Shown: positions 10,701 to 17,134 of the stretch, piece by piece | Numbering within the stretch: position 1 is the stretch's first letter | Layout of the letters: each line of letters starts with the position of its first letter | Virus record (IMG/VR): IMGVR_UViG_3300042549_005421 | Location: 1 to 20,361 of that record | From: a virus | Length of the DNA stretch: 20,361 bases | Direction: 5' to 3' (one strand) | Notes under the pieces: model-generated | Databases searched by the model: none | The model's input: only the letters and a program-made list of their open reading frames with translations | Told to the model about the DNA's origin: nothing | Made by a program: the position numbers and the translations under genes

Positions 10701-12821
10701 TAATACCGATGGATGGTCAACAACAATTTTCCAACTTATTGACCCCGTTCTATTGGTGTTTTGATATGTATATATTGGTTCCGGTCTCCCAATAAAGACA
10801 TTATCTTTCCACGCAGGTCTTGTATCTTCACTAAATGTTAAACCATATGGTGGGAACCACATAACTCTACCTCCATTTGGCCCTCTTTCACAAACCGGTA
10901 AATCTGAAACCGTAAATCCAGGACTGTTTGATGTTGCCCAAGCTAAGTTTTCAATTGAGAACATATACTTTTTTGCCTTAGCATTATCAAACGACCCAAT
11001 TATATTTGTTGAATCTTGTCCACCCTCTTGTTTGTTTGGAACTATGTTTAAATTATATGTTTTATCTAAAACTGAATATGAAAATCTTCTTCCTTCAGTA
11101 ACAATTCCATCTGTTTTTTGTAAATCATTATATTGTAGATATGGGATATCTTTAGCAAAAACTCTACAATATTCGGTTCCAACTTCTTGACCTATTGACC
11201 CAACATATGTTAACACTCTAGAACCTTTGGTTAGTTCTTTGTAACCATCATTAAAAACTTTAGAAACTTGATCAATAGCATTACCAACATGTTGTAATCT
11301 TTTACCTCCTTGTGGTTGACTATTAATTATTCTTTGGGTTTCATCAAGTATTGAACCTTCTTTAAAAACTCTCTCGGTGGATTCTGTTGAGTTATATGAT
11401 GATGGTTTAAAATCATCGTCTTGATTAGTAACAACCCCTCCTACACCAACTTTTTTACCCGCATTTCCTTTATATTTAGGTGAAACCCAAGTAAAACCAC
11501 CTTCAATTCCACCACCATTACTATATGTTGGCCCGTTTGCTCCCAACCTAATCTCTTTACTAGGTCCTTCATATAATTGAGCAAGTTCTTGAGGTCCGTA
11601 AACAGGTGATTGTTGTTCATTACCAAAAGAATCTACCGGTAATTCTCTACTTGGTGAGAATACTCTTGATGGATCAGATGTTGTTGACCCAACATAAAAA
11701 TTAGCATTATTTGTTTGGGTTCCAACAATTGCGCCGCCCAATCTATCTAATAATGTTCTATCGTAGTTTGGTTTATACTTATTAAAATTAATATTTTTCC
11801 ATAAGATAGACTTTTGTCCTCCTCCGGTATTATTATAAAAAATTTGAGATCCTGTCTTTCCCGCACCTAATAAGTTACTAACAAAATTACCCACAGCCGC
11901 GATTGGGTTGGCAAGTAATGATTGGGCGATAGTACTAGGTCTTGGAGGATTAATATTTGGGTCGAAATAGGAACCGGGTATTAACGAAAAAGGAAGTTCA
12001 CTTCCCGCCAATCTAAGTGAAAAGTCTGCTGCAGCAACTATAGGGTTAGACGGGACGGTAATTTGATAATTGGGTTCAATTAATGGAACTCTACCCGTCA
12101 AAATATTAACAACATTCGTACTACTATTAATATTTAAAAAATTAGCCCTTCCAATAGTCTCTCTAATAATTGCTCTACCAATTCTTTCTTGGAATTCTCT
12201 CCTAAGCGTTCGAGCACCTAGTCGGGCAATAAATGAGTCTTCACTCAAACGACCATTACTACCCTGTGGGTTTGATGACAATAATATCGATAATGGTGAA
12301 TAAGATGACGAATTAAAAGTTGTTGGGTATGGCTGATTGTTATATAAATTTGGAATTCCTCCGGTAAGTCCATTATTTATTGAATCCGGAGACACAATCG
12401 CATCTCCAGCGTCTAATAGTTGAAGACTGTTACTACCATAAGCATTTAATGGTTGCCATGGTGGTGCAATACCCGGAAAACCAATCTTCGCAGCTATTTG
12501 AGCATCTTCTAAAAGTTTTGCGTCTTGTTGTCCAGGACCATATTCCCCTTTATTAGGAGCAATAGTATTAACCGGTAAATCGGGTAATTGTTCGTACCCT
12601 CCATCATTACCCCATTTATTAAGTGGGTATAATTTATCAGCAAAAAATGGTGTATCTATAAAAGAGTCCGGACTATCAACAGGAACTAAATCAGATTGAA
12701 CAATCTCATATGTTGTTGGTGGCACCACTTTAGTTGGAGATTTGGAATATGGCGCCAAATTTCTCGTAATAAGTTTTTTTCTAAACCCTTCGGTACTAAT
12801 ATAATCTAATGGACTACCCAT
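7764..12821 (-). CDS. Large baseplate/tube-initiator-like protein with an embedded OmpA-like domain
   Basis: A 1685-residue protein. The N-terminal 500 or so residues are rich in Pro, Gly, Asn and Ser and look extended. Residues about 660-750 contain RVMWFPPYGLTF, IGRPEPIYTYQNTNRTG and SWKIVVDHPSVLN, reminiscent of tube/tube-initiator beta-barrels in contractile tails. Residues about 1090-1220 hold a second such block (GFHSMTPEGLNSRLTFLQQC, then PPVLILRVGDFYNTKI). Between them, at about 815-1005, is an OmpA C-terminal-like domain: YNDSLAQRRINSAIGYI matches the NxxLSxxRAxxVxxYL helix, GERAQP matches the GxGExxP loop, and ACRRAYI matches the terminal NRRVxI strand. The Asp of the usual GHTD motif is not kept (DATT here). 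Residues about 1280-1400 look helical. The start ATG at 12821 follows a TATAAATA box. I infer a structural baseplate role from the position after the tape measure and before gp53 and the hub; the exact T4 counterpart (gp48/gp54 type) is uncertain. Confidence 0.6.
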   Translation of the reverse strand: MGSPLDYISTEGFRKKLITRNLAPYSKSPTKVVPPTTYEIVQSDLVPVDSPDSFIDTPFFADKLYPLNKWGNDGGYEQLPDLPVNTIAPNKGEYGPGQQDAKLLEDAQIAAKIGFPGIAPPWQPLNAYGSNSLQLLDAGDAIVSPDSINNGLTGGIPNLYNNQPYPTTFNSSSYSPLSILLSSNPQGSNGRLSEDSFIARLGARTLRREFQERIGRAIIRETIGRANFLNINSSTNVVNILTGRVPLIEPNYQITVPSNPIVAAADFSLRLAGSELPFSLIPGSYFDPNINPPRPSTIAQSLLANPIAAVGNFVSNLLGAGKTGSQIFYNNTGGGQKSILWKNINFNKYKPNYDRTLLDRLGGAIVGTQTNNANFYVGSTTSDPSRVFSPSRELPVDSFGNEQQSPVYGPQELAQLYEGPSKEIRLGANGPTYSNGGGIEGGFTWVSPKYKGNAGKKVGVGGVVTNQDDDFKPSSYNSTESTERVFKEGSILDETQRIINSQPQGGKRLQHVGNAIDQVSKVFNDGYKELTKGSRVLTYVGSIGQEVGTEYCRVFAKDIPYLQYNDLQKTDGIVTEGRRFSYSVLDKTYNLNIVPNKQEGGQDSTNIIGSFDNAKAKKYMFSIENLAWATSNSPGFTVSDLPVCERGPNGGRVMWFPPYGLTFSEDTRPAWKDNVFIGRPEPIYTYQNTNRTGSISWKIVVDHPSVLNVIVNKVLGDETNKTRIDSILESFFAGCRKYDLYELAKKYYTISPNDLFQLQTALSSKELTKEQIEYAVKTISDIPQVSSDNSGGASGGDGGTGSSPENNFKQFTNRAFYFENDTPKPNEPNNQNFNNLYTSYVSGPTINLYQEQSINKGGGNTTLFFNTVITKNKEGIDDLINELERQFIGNSEGTVTIVVDATTSAKADLIYNDSLAQRRINSAIGYITGNPRMEKYVNGTPKRLNVVPGTALGERAQPQSYDENTKKFFDKGVINCTDKDGRDGNKVNEEVFTTSAMACRRAYISKITSTLKSPPPVLPIKERTVIVGNVVTKSETVPTLETRVTQRDNISKRVLRSLLSECDYFEVIKQETPMVFDNLRDKLKFFQPGFHSMTPEGLNSRLTFLQQCMRPGDTIPTVKVDNGRETLDYNNATNTSFGAPPVLILRVGDFYNTKIIPTGLSIKYENLDINPEGIGVQPMIADVTLSFNFVGGSGLKESVDKLQNALTFNYYANTEIYDDRADSTDLSYKVIDAEFLKLAASNVAPPTINQAAPNNGQTNDKPIGAVVTNIVTNSGQTGIINYSSFMDKVVEETQNYFTNVVNKNKEIVNQYNNAVRQQWMLERMYQKGKFYLDESSDVYLFGKTNNLEKRIDQIFKQLVKDIKNENEGFIDFISKQNFTNRLVNQVEENYSNYINNKKGSFQNAITGIINGMVGVQQNYIGYIGRLNTISYSAVTNTGTDGYQTADGKVTSYLISGTTEVDPSSNGASNTLIEFENDVLKIKSGIKDFNDIIWQPTGFTYSVNKEKYEGVLVFEPEYKLETEKVFNPFSKDSLFDSNSGYVFRRVYMIVSDDVLDSKKYESFKNALIGNIITNTALITKGENDKISTEFDKYWLTIAKPAFEEENNITKEFISYMEKEKLKDFLKYTPFNLKKKRTFTYDTEDANTPAQQKLIQGLGWIENQNTNNKTWNDQNPIGVFISKAKLS

Positions 12822-12832
12822 CTATTTTCTAT

Positions 12833-12845
12833 TTATTTATAAATA
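12833..12845 (-). promoter_or_regulatory. TATTTATAAATAA box, T4 late-promoter-like
   Basis: The minus strand reads TATTTATAAATAA, containing an exact TATAAATA (12834-12841), the T4 late promoter -10 octamer. It ends 11 nt before the ATG of the 1685-aa gene, in the only gap (51 bp) between that gene and the tape measure gene. If it is a promoter, the mRNA leader would be only a few nucleotides. The core is palindromic, so the same octamer can be read on the plus strand, but no plus-strand gene follows. It is a prediction from sequence only. Confidence 0.45.
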
Positions 12846-12872
12846 GGTTAATATCATTTTTTTAATAAAAGA

Positions 12873-14696
12873 TTATTTTGTTTTTTCAAGTTCTTTACTT
12901 TTTGATGACCAGTATTCATAAATCATTCTTTTAAAACTTGGAGATTCAAAATAAGTTGTTAATTGTTGTTGACTAACTCCTGGAGGAGCATCAACTTTAA
13001 TTGTTATAACTCCACCTAAATCAACTTTTGAATTAACAGTCTGAACACCACTAGTTTTTTCCGAAGGACTATTAAAACTTCTAGTCCCAAAAATACTTGT
13101 TTTACTTATTGATTCTTGTCCAACAACTTTAGGTAAATTTGCAGTCTTTTTATATAATTCCTCTCCGGTAATTTCTTTTCTAAAAAATTTTTCAACATCA
13201 CTAGATCCCTTAATTGATTTTGCCGTTTCATCTAAAATTTCTTTTATTATTTTTTTACTTTCTTCAGCAAGATTGCTAGCTCCTCCAACAAATTTTTCTT
13301 TAATTTTATCAAAATTACTTCCAAAATCTTTTATATCAATTTTATTTGAATTAATATCTTGAAATAAATTTTTCATTTTATCTATTGCTCCCGTGACATC
13401 TTTTCTAATTTCACCCGTTTTAGGCATCTTTTTCTGTCCAATATCAGAAAAAGTTTTAACAATATTTGTAACTCCTTCAAGATTTGAAATTAAAGGTTGG
13501 GAGGATACTGCTCCGAACTTACCAGCATTTAAAATTGCGTTCATATCTGATGCAATTGATTTTAAAAACCCTAATTGACTTCTTTGAATATCTTCAACGG
13601 TTTTTGGTGCGTCTTTTTGTTGTTTAATTAATTCATCAAATTCGTCTTGATTTAAATTTTGTAGGTCTTTTTTAGTTCCATCGTTTAATTCAACCTCATA
13701 TTTACCACCTTCACCCATCTTGGCAATATTAGCCAAATATTGTTTATCTTCTTCATTTTTAAACTTTAATCCAGCAAAACTTACTTGAGACAATCTTTTG
13801 TCTAAGTCTGCTGCGGCTAAAGCTGATTTTGATAATGAACCTGATGTCAATCCTGCGGCTTCTTCCATTTCTCTCAAAATTAAAACCCCTTGAGTATTTA
13901 TTTTAAATGAATTAGTTTCTTTACTAAAACTTACAAATTTTTGCCCTACTCTAGCCAAACTATTTTGTAATCCGGTTGGGTCGGTTAACGATTTGTTAAA
14001 TAACGCAAATGGATCAACTAAATCACCAGCGACAACCCCTAATCTTTGAAATGCCGCGGCAACATTAATTGCCTTTTCAGGGTTTAACATGTCATCTGTA
14101 AACCGAAAAGTTTCACTCATATCAATCCTTAACATTGACGCTTGTGCTGCCATTTTTGCAAGTCCTTGAACCCCACCGACAAACTGATAACGATTCATTT
14201 TATCCATATTGTCGGAAACGTTTTTCATAACCGTAACAGCATTTACCCCGACACTTTGAATATATTGTATTGAGTTTTCTAAATTAACACCAATTTGTGA
14301 TGTTTCATACCCAGCATTTTTAAAATTTTCGGTTAAATCCTGAGCACTAATACCTAAAACTTGACTTGCGGCAAATAGTTTACTAACAACATCTTCATTT
14401 TCAATAACATTTCGGTTAGAAGCTTTGGCTATTTGACTAATTGTTGTGTTAACATCATCAAATGAACCCCCTAATTTAGCAATTCCAACAGATGAATCGG
14501 CAAATGCTCTCTGCATTTCCAAAATTCTACTCCTACCTAAACCAAAATTTTTATTTAATAAATTTGCAGAACCGACCATCTTGTCCAATGAAATTGCAAG
14601 ACTCTCTACTGGTGATAATATCTCATTAACTATATTTTTAAACTCCTTAAGATCGTTTAATCCGTTACCAAGGTCTGGGGTCTTTTCCTCTTGCAT
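12873..14696 (-). CDS. Tail tape measure protein
   Basis: 607 residues, close to the 590 of T4 gp29. The protein is mostly helical, rich in Lys/Glu/Asn/Ala and without long membrane segments. Residues about 1-110 are heptad-like (LKEFKNIVNEILSPVESLA). The middle contains tape-measure-like helical repeats with regular Ala/Gly/Asn spacing (AAAFQRLGVVAGDLVDPFAL). The C terminus ends in a compact beta/alpha element, VDLGGVITIKVDAPPGVS, then a helix with FKRMIYEYW, similar to the conserved ends of many tape measure proteins. It lies just after the chaperone pair, the usual position for a tape measure. At about 1.5 angstroms per residue it predicts a tail near 90 nm, about T4 length. It would line the inside of the tube and be released on infection. 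The start ATG at 14696 follows an AT-rich box and has no Shine-Dalgarno sequence. Confidence 0.75.
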   Translation of the reverse strand: MQEEKTPDLGNGLNDLKEFKNIVNEILSPVESLAISLDKMVGSANLLNKNFGLGRSRILEMQRAFADSSVGIAKLGGSFDDVNTTISQIAKASNRNVIENEDVVSKLFAASQVLGISAQDLTENFKNAGYETSQIGVNLENSIQYIQSVGVNAVTVMKNVSDNMDKMNRYQFVGGVQGLAKMAAQASMLRIDMSETFRFTDDMLNPEKAINVAAAFQRLGVVAGDLVDPFALFNKSLTDPTGLQNSLARVGQKFVSFSKETNSFKINTQGVLILREMEEAAGLTSGSLSKSALAAADLDKRLSQVSFAGLKFKNEEDKQYLANIAKMGEGGKYEVELNDGTKKDLQNLNQDEFDELIKQQKDAPKTVEDIQRSQLGFLKSIASDMNAILNAGKFGAVSSQPLISNLEGVTNIVKTFSDIGQKKMPKTGEIRKDVTGAIDKMKNLFQDINSNKIDIKDFGSNFDKIKEKFVGGASNLAEESKKIIKEILDETAKSIKGSSDVEKFFRKEITGEELYKKTANLPKVVGQESISKTSIFGTRSFNSPSEKTSGVQTVNSKVDLGGVITIKVDAPPGVSQQQLTTYFESPSFKRMIYEYWSSKSKELEKTK

Positions 14697-14706
14697 ATAA
14701 TTTAAC

Positions 14707-14720
14707 TTTATATATAAATA
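14707..14720 (-). promoter_or_regulatory. AT-rich late-promoter-like box before the tape measure gene
   Basis: The minus strand reads TATTTATATATAAA, ending 10 nt before the ATG at 14696. It is the same 14-base string as the one before the gene at 1-103, and both are followed by an A/T spacer ending in ATTATATG. It lies immediately downstream of a hairpin (14722-14750), so the tape measure gene may begin a separate transcript. This is an inference from the repeated motif; no transcription evidence is available. Confidence 0.42.
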
Positions 14721-14721
14721 G

Positions 14722-14750
14722 AAGAAGGACTAAAATTTTTAGTCCTTCTT
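14722..14750 (-). terminator. Hairpin overlapping the end of the small chaperone gene
   Basis: An inverted repeat with a 10-bp arm (AAGAAGGACT / AGTCCTTCTT) around a 9-nt A/T loop; the loop bases can extend the pairing. Read on the minus strand, the TAA stop of the 59-codon gene (14739-14741) falls at the 5'-arm/loop junction. What follows on the minus strand is CTATTTATATA, not a clean T-run, so termination may be weak. The hairpin could instead protect the mRNA end or block re-initiation into the tape measure gene. On the plus strand the tail is TTCTTGTTATC, also not convincing. Confidence 0.4.
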
Positions 14751-14918
14751 GTTATCTTCAAGCCATTTATCTAATAAATACTTTCTTACAAATAATGGTA
14801 TTTTTTCAAAATCACCATAACTAATATTCATTAATTTGTTTAAATAATAAAATTCATCTATTTGGTTTTTCCTATAATCAGAAGAAAGGACGAAAAAACT
14901 CGACCCCAAACCCAACAT
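14739..14918 (-). CDS. Small overlapping tail-assembly chaperone-like protein (59 codons)
   Basis: A 59-codon frame overlapping the last 41 nt of the gp26-type gene in the +1 frame. It opens with an ATG at 14918-14916, directly after the in-frame triplets TAA TAG TGA, and ends at TAA 14741-14739. After a short N-terminal lead the peptide contains IDEFYYLNKLMNISYGDF, then EKIPLFVRKYLLDKW. This 'hydrophobic helix, then Y-x-D/E-h, then I/L-P-x-x-x-R-x-x-h-x-x-x-h' layout is typical of the C-terminal part of tail-assembly chaperones upstream of tape measures (the T of lambda G/GT, and the small partner of T4-like gp26). It lies between the gp26-type gene and the tape measure, exactly where such a partner belongs. 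It could be made from its own ATG, by coupling to the upstream stop (TGA 14880-14878), or by +1 frameshifting at a TTTTTTC run (14892-14898). Reality of the ORF is fairly secure; the function is inferred. Confidence 0.65.
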   Translation of the reverse strand: MLGLGSSFFVLSSDYRKNQIDEFYYLNKLMNISYGDFEKIPLFVRKYLLDKWLEDNKKD

Positions 14919-15621
14919 TCACTATTAGGGTTTCTCCGGACGGGGCCATTATTGATTTATTCATATCTAATCTAGGTTCATTTTCATTCATAAATTTTCT
15001 AATAAATTTAGAATCTGAAATAGGCATTGTTTCTATAAATTTAGAAATAACAGATTTATCTGTAGATCCATCAATTTCAACAATTTCTTTTTGTAATCTC
15101 CAAGTTATTTTTGGAACAACTCTACCTTGAGGGTATGTATCCGAAAGTCTATTAATTTCCATTATCTCACCATAATTAAGAGGTTTTATTTTAATTGTTA
15201 CTTGAGATTTTGGTAATTGGAACATAAATGTTCCATCTTCATTTGGATTTTGACCTTTTATAACATTTAGTTCATCTATTAAAACTGAAGTTTTAAATGG
15301 TTTTTTCGTGACAGGGTCGGTAAGATTTAATGTTATTTCGGGACCAAATCCGGTATTTCTTAAAAAAATTAATATTGCTTCAATATCTCCTTCAAGTAAA
15401 TCCTCAACCTTAACATCAGGTTCATATATTTTGGATCTTAGTAAATTAGTTGTGAAATCAACCCCTCCACCCATTATAATATTTTCGTCTGATGCGGTAA
15501 GATAACCGACTTTTAAAGATTTCTTTTTATTTTTATAAAAAAGTCCTTGTGATGGTAATTGAACCACATCATGTGGTAGTGTAAAATTTTCTTGACCGTA
15601 GTCTCTTGATTGTGTTTCCAT
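14878..15621 (-). CDS. 26: gp26-type baseplate hub / tail-assembly chaperone protein
   Basis: A 247-residue protein that opens with a signature of the T4 gp26-like 'T4 baseplate' family: LPHDVVQLPSQGLFYKNKK, then VGYLTASDENIIMGGGVDF. The middle (residues about 75-160) is built of beta strands and short helices (LEGDIEAILIFLRNTGFG, PLNYGEIMEINRLSD). In T4, gp26 acts with gp28, gp29 and gp51 in hub and tape-measure assembly and is regarded as a chaperone more than a final structural part. T4 gp26 is 208 aa, so this one is slightly larger. Context agrees, because tape measure and baseplate genes follow. Its ATG at 15621 sits only 4 nt past the T-run of a strong terminator, so its transcript must come mostly from readthrough. 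Its end overlaps the small chaperone-like gene in the +1 frame. There is no membrane or signal segment. Confidence 0.72.
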   Translation of the reverse strand: METQSRDYGQENFTLPHDVVQLPSQGLFYKNKKKSLKVGYLTASDENIIMGGGVDFTTNLLRSKIYEPDVKVEDLLEGDIEAILIFLRNTGFGPEITLNLTDPVTKKPFKTSVLIDELNVIKGQNPNEDGTFMFQLPKSQVTIKIKPLNYGEIMEINRLSDTYPQGRVVPKITWRLQKEIVEIDGSTDKSVISKFIETMPISDSKFIRKFMNENEPRLDMNKSIMAPSGETLIVNVGFGVEFFRPFF

Positions 15622-15625
15622 ATAT

Positions 15626-15663
15626 AAAAAAATTAACCGTAAAGTTTATTGCTTTACGGTTAA
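15626..15663 (-). terminator. Strong intrinsic terminator after the tail tube gene
   Basis: On the minus strand a perfect 12-bp stem (TTAACCGTAAAG / CTTTACGGTTAA) with a 7-nt loop CAATAAA is followed immediately by seven T residues (15632-15626). This is a textbook Rho-independent terminator, placed 41 nt after the tube stop codon. The T-run ends only 4 nt before the ATG of the gp26-type gene, and no promoter-like box lies between. Downstream genes therefore seem to depend on readthrough, which would lower their expression relative to sheath and tube. On the plus strand the stem has no T-run, so it acts in the minus direction. Confidence 0.88.
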
Positions 15664-15704
15664 ATATAAGTTAAATAAAAATAATTGTAAATGTTAAATG
15701 TAAA

Positions 15705-16193
15705 TCAATAAACCAATACACATCTATCCATCCTTAATGTTGCCGTAATATCTGCCAAAGCGTCTTGACTATAACTTAAAGCACCAAAATCAACGTCAGT
15801 TAAAAATGTTCCATAGAGAATCCATTTTTCAACCACAACTCCTGTTGGGTCTAACATTTCAAGGTCTATGTCTTTCTTATAACCCGCAGCATAACCCATA
15901 CGACCGGTAACAGATTCGGCATGTAGACGAACCCACTCCATAAGTGCTTGAGCAGCTGAAGGACCAATCGGGTCACGGAATTTAACCTGAATTGTGTCCC
16001 AATTAAATCTACCTGCAACGAATGTTGAGGTATTTAAAAACTGAATTTCAGTTGGTGCAATTTTAATACTTGGTCTTTTAGCGGTTTCAACAAACCATTC
16101 ATTTATCCCTAAGCTGGATGGAAACCTTAAAATGAACCGATTCTGTCTTTTTGGTTCATAAGGTATGGGCATTTTCATTAATAAATCAGCCAT
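15705..16193 (-). CDS. 19: Tail tube protein, T4 gp19 family
   Basis: 162 residues, almost the same as T4 gp19 (163). It is a single-domain beta-barrel protein that stacks as hexameric rings to form the inner tube through which DNA passes. Family features visible: an N-terminal MADLLMKMPIPYEPKRQNRF that leads into the first strand, a central FNWDTIQVKFRDPIGPSAAQ, then a helix with ALMEWVRLHAESVTGRMGYA, and a closing GALSYSQDALADITATLRMD with a final beta strand. It lies downstream of the sheath, with the HAD gene in between, and is followed by a strong terminator, as suits a very abundant product. Its base composition is less AT-biased than that of its neighbours, as expected for high expression. 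The ATG at 16193 is preceded by an A-rich leader without a Shine-Dalgarno sequence. Stop is TGA. Confidence 0.93.
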   Translation of the reverse strand: MADLLMKMPIPYEPKRQNRFILRFPSSLGINEWFVETAKRPSIKIAPTEIQFLNTSTFVAGRFNWDTIQVKFRDPIGPSAAQALMEWVRLHAESVTGRMGYAAGYKKDIDLEMLDPTGVVVEKWILYGTFLTDVDFGALSYSQDALADITATLRMDRCVLVY

Positions 16194-16224
16194 GTTATTT
16201 CAATTTTGTTTTTTTTTGTGTTTA

Positions 16225-16237
16225 TATTTTATAAATA
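16225..16237 (-). promoter_or_regulatory. TATTTATAAAATA box upstream of the tail tube gene
   Basis: The minus strand reads TATTTATAAAATA, 31 nt before the tube ATG, in the 96-bp gap after the HAD gene. It shares the TATTTATA core with the boxes at 12833-12845, 14707-14720 and 111-125. This spacing would give a short, A-rich 5' leader. It is a candidate promoter for the highly expressed tube gene; the alternative is the exact TATAAATA at 16291-16298. Confidence 0.4.
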
Positions 16238-16289
16238 TACTCTTGATTAAAAATTTTTATATTTACTTTTTTTTTTAAGAAATTATTCT

Positions 16290-17120
16290 CTATTTATATA
16301 ACTTTTTAATGCCTCCAGCCGTAGAATAAGTCTTAACTATATTATCTGGTTTATCTTTAAAATGTTTACTCATAGCTTCTACGTTTTTTATATCATCATC
16401 TGAAAATCCTATAACCGGTTCTTTTGGTATAAAATTATTTGAAATATCATTTTTAATAAATGCCCTTTTATTTATAATTCCAGACATTCCTTTTATATAT
16501 GATACAAAATCTTCCATAGCTTTAACTTTTAATTCTTCAGGATTTGATACTCCTTCTTCATTACCAAAACTAACAGGGTGATACTTATTTAACTCTAAAT
16601 ACGATTTAATTAATTCGTCGTCACTCATTTCATCTTCATTAACAAACGACCTATATTTTTTTAAATTTTTAATTAATGTGTCTTTATCTATACCATTAAA
16701 ACCACTTATAATGTAATTATATATCGATTGTTTTAATGTTTCAGGATTATGACCTCTAGCCGTTATAATTGCAAAAATTGACCCATTATTTATCGCTTCT
16801 CTGAAGTCGTTAAACGCTGGACCTTCTTTAGCCCTCATAGAGTCAATCAAAAAATCTTTATCACCTTCCGTCCTAAAATTCCTAAATGGTTCATCAGCAT
16901 ACCCAACAACCACTTTTCCTTTGTATTGTATGGGAGTTTTACCTAAATCATGTCTATACTCTGCAAAATCATCAGTACTCATACCAATTTCTTCACCATC
17001 TTCAGTTTTTAACATAATTTTAGTTGGCATATGAACAATATTATCATCCCAATCAAAGGCATAATATTTCATATCTGGTGTTCCCTCGGGATTAAATCCT
17101 TCTTTAATCTGTTTTTTCAT
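16290..17120 (-). CDS. HAD-superfamily phosphatase-like protein
   Basis: 276 residues from the ATG at 17120-17118. A TTG at 17129 would add three residues but starts only 5 nt after a hairpin. Using the longer numbering, HAD motif I is YYAFDWDDNIV with the nucleophile and acid Asp pair at residues 26 and 28. Motif II is IITARGHN with Thr at 123, motif III Lys is probably 201 or 203 (EELKVKAMEDF), and motif IV is IGFSDDDIKNVEAM with acids at 244-246. All catalytic positions are present, so it is probably an active Mg-dependent phosphohydrolase, on a nucleotide, sugar or end-group substrate that I cannot name. The long cap-like stretch (about 31-115) and helices at 145-185 are additions. It sits between sheath and tube, so it would be made late. 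It ends in TAG, whose bases overlap a TATAAATA box. It could alternatively modify or process a tail component, but I see no evidence for that. Confidence 0.78.
   Translation of the reverse strand: MKKQIKEGFNPEGTPDMKYYAFDWDDNIVHMPTKIMLKTEDGEEIGMSTDDFAEYRHDLGKTPIQYKGKVVVGYADEPFRNFRTEGDKDFLIDSMRAKEGPAFNDFREAINNGSIFAIITARGHNPETLKQSIYNYIISGFNGIDKDTLIKNLKKYRSFVNEDEMSDDELIKSYLELNKYHPVSFGNEEGVSNPEELKVKAMEDFVSYIKGMSGIINKRAFIKNDISNNFIPKEPVIGFSDDDIKNVEAMSKHFKDKPDNIVKTYSTAGGIKKLYK
16291..16298 (-). promoter_or_regulatory. Exact TATAAATA octamer at the end of the HAD gene
   Basis: The minus strand reads TATAAATA, identical to the T4 late promoter -10 element, extended upstream by TA. It covers the last codons and most of the TAG stop of the HAD gene, and is about 97 nt before the tube ATG. 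Transcription starting here would give an untranslated, A-rich leader of roughly 85-90 nt for the tube. The AT-rich composition makes chance octamers common, so confidence is moderate. Confidence 0.42.
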
Positions 17121-17134
17121 ATTTGGCAATTAAA

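Noticed and set aside
12838-12845. Plus-strand TATAAATA as a promoter
   Set aside because: It is the mirror of a palindromic minus-strand box, and no gene on the plus strand follows. The same applies at 118-125 and 14713-14720.
14446-14700. 84-codon open frame on the plus strand
   Set aside because: Antisense to the start of the tape measure gene, whose coding sense is well supported. The plus-strand TATAAATA near it arises from the palindromic box.
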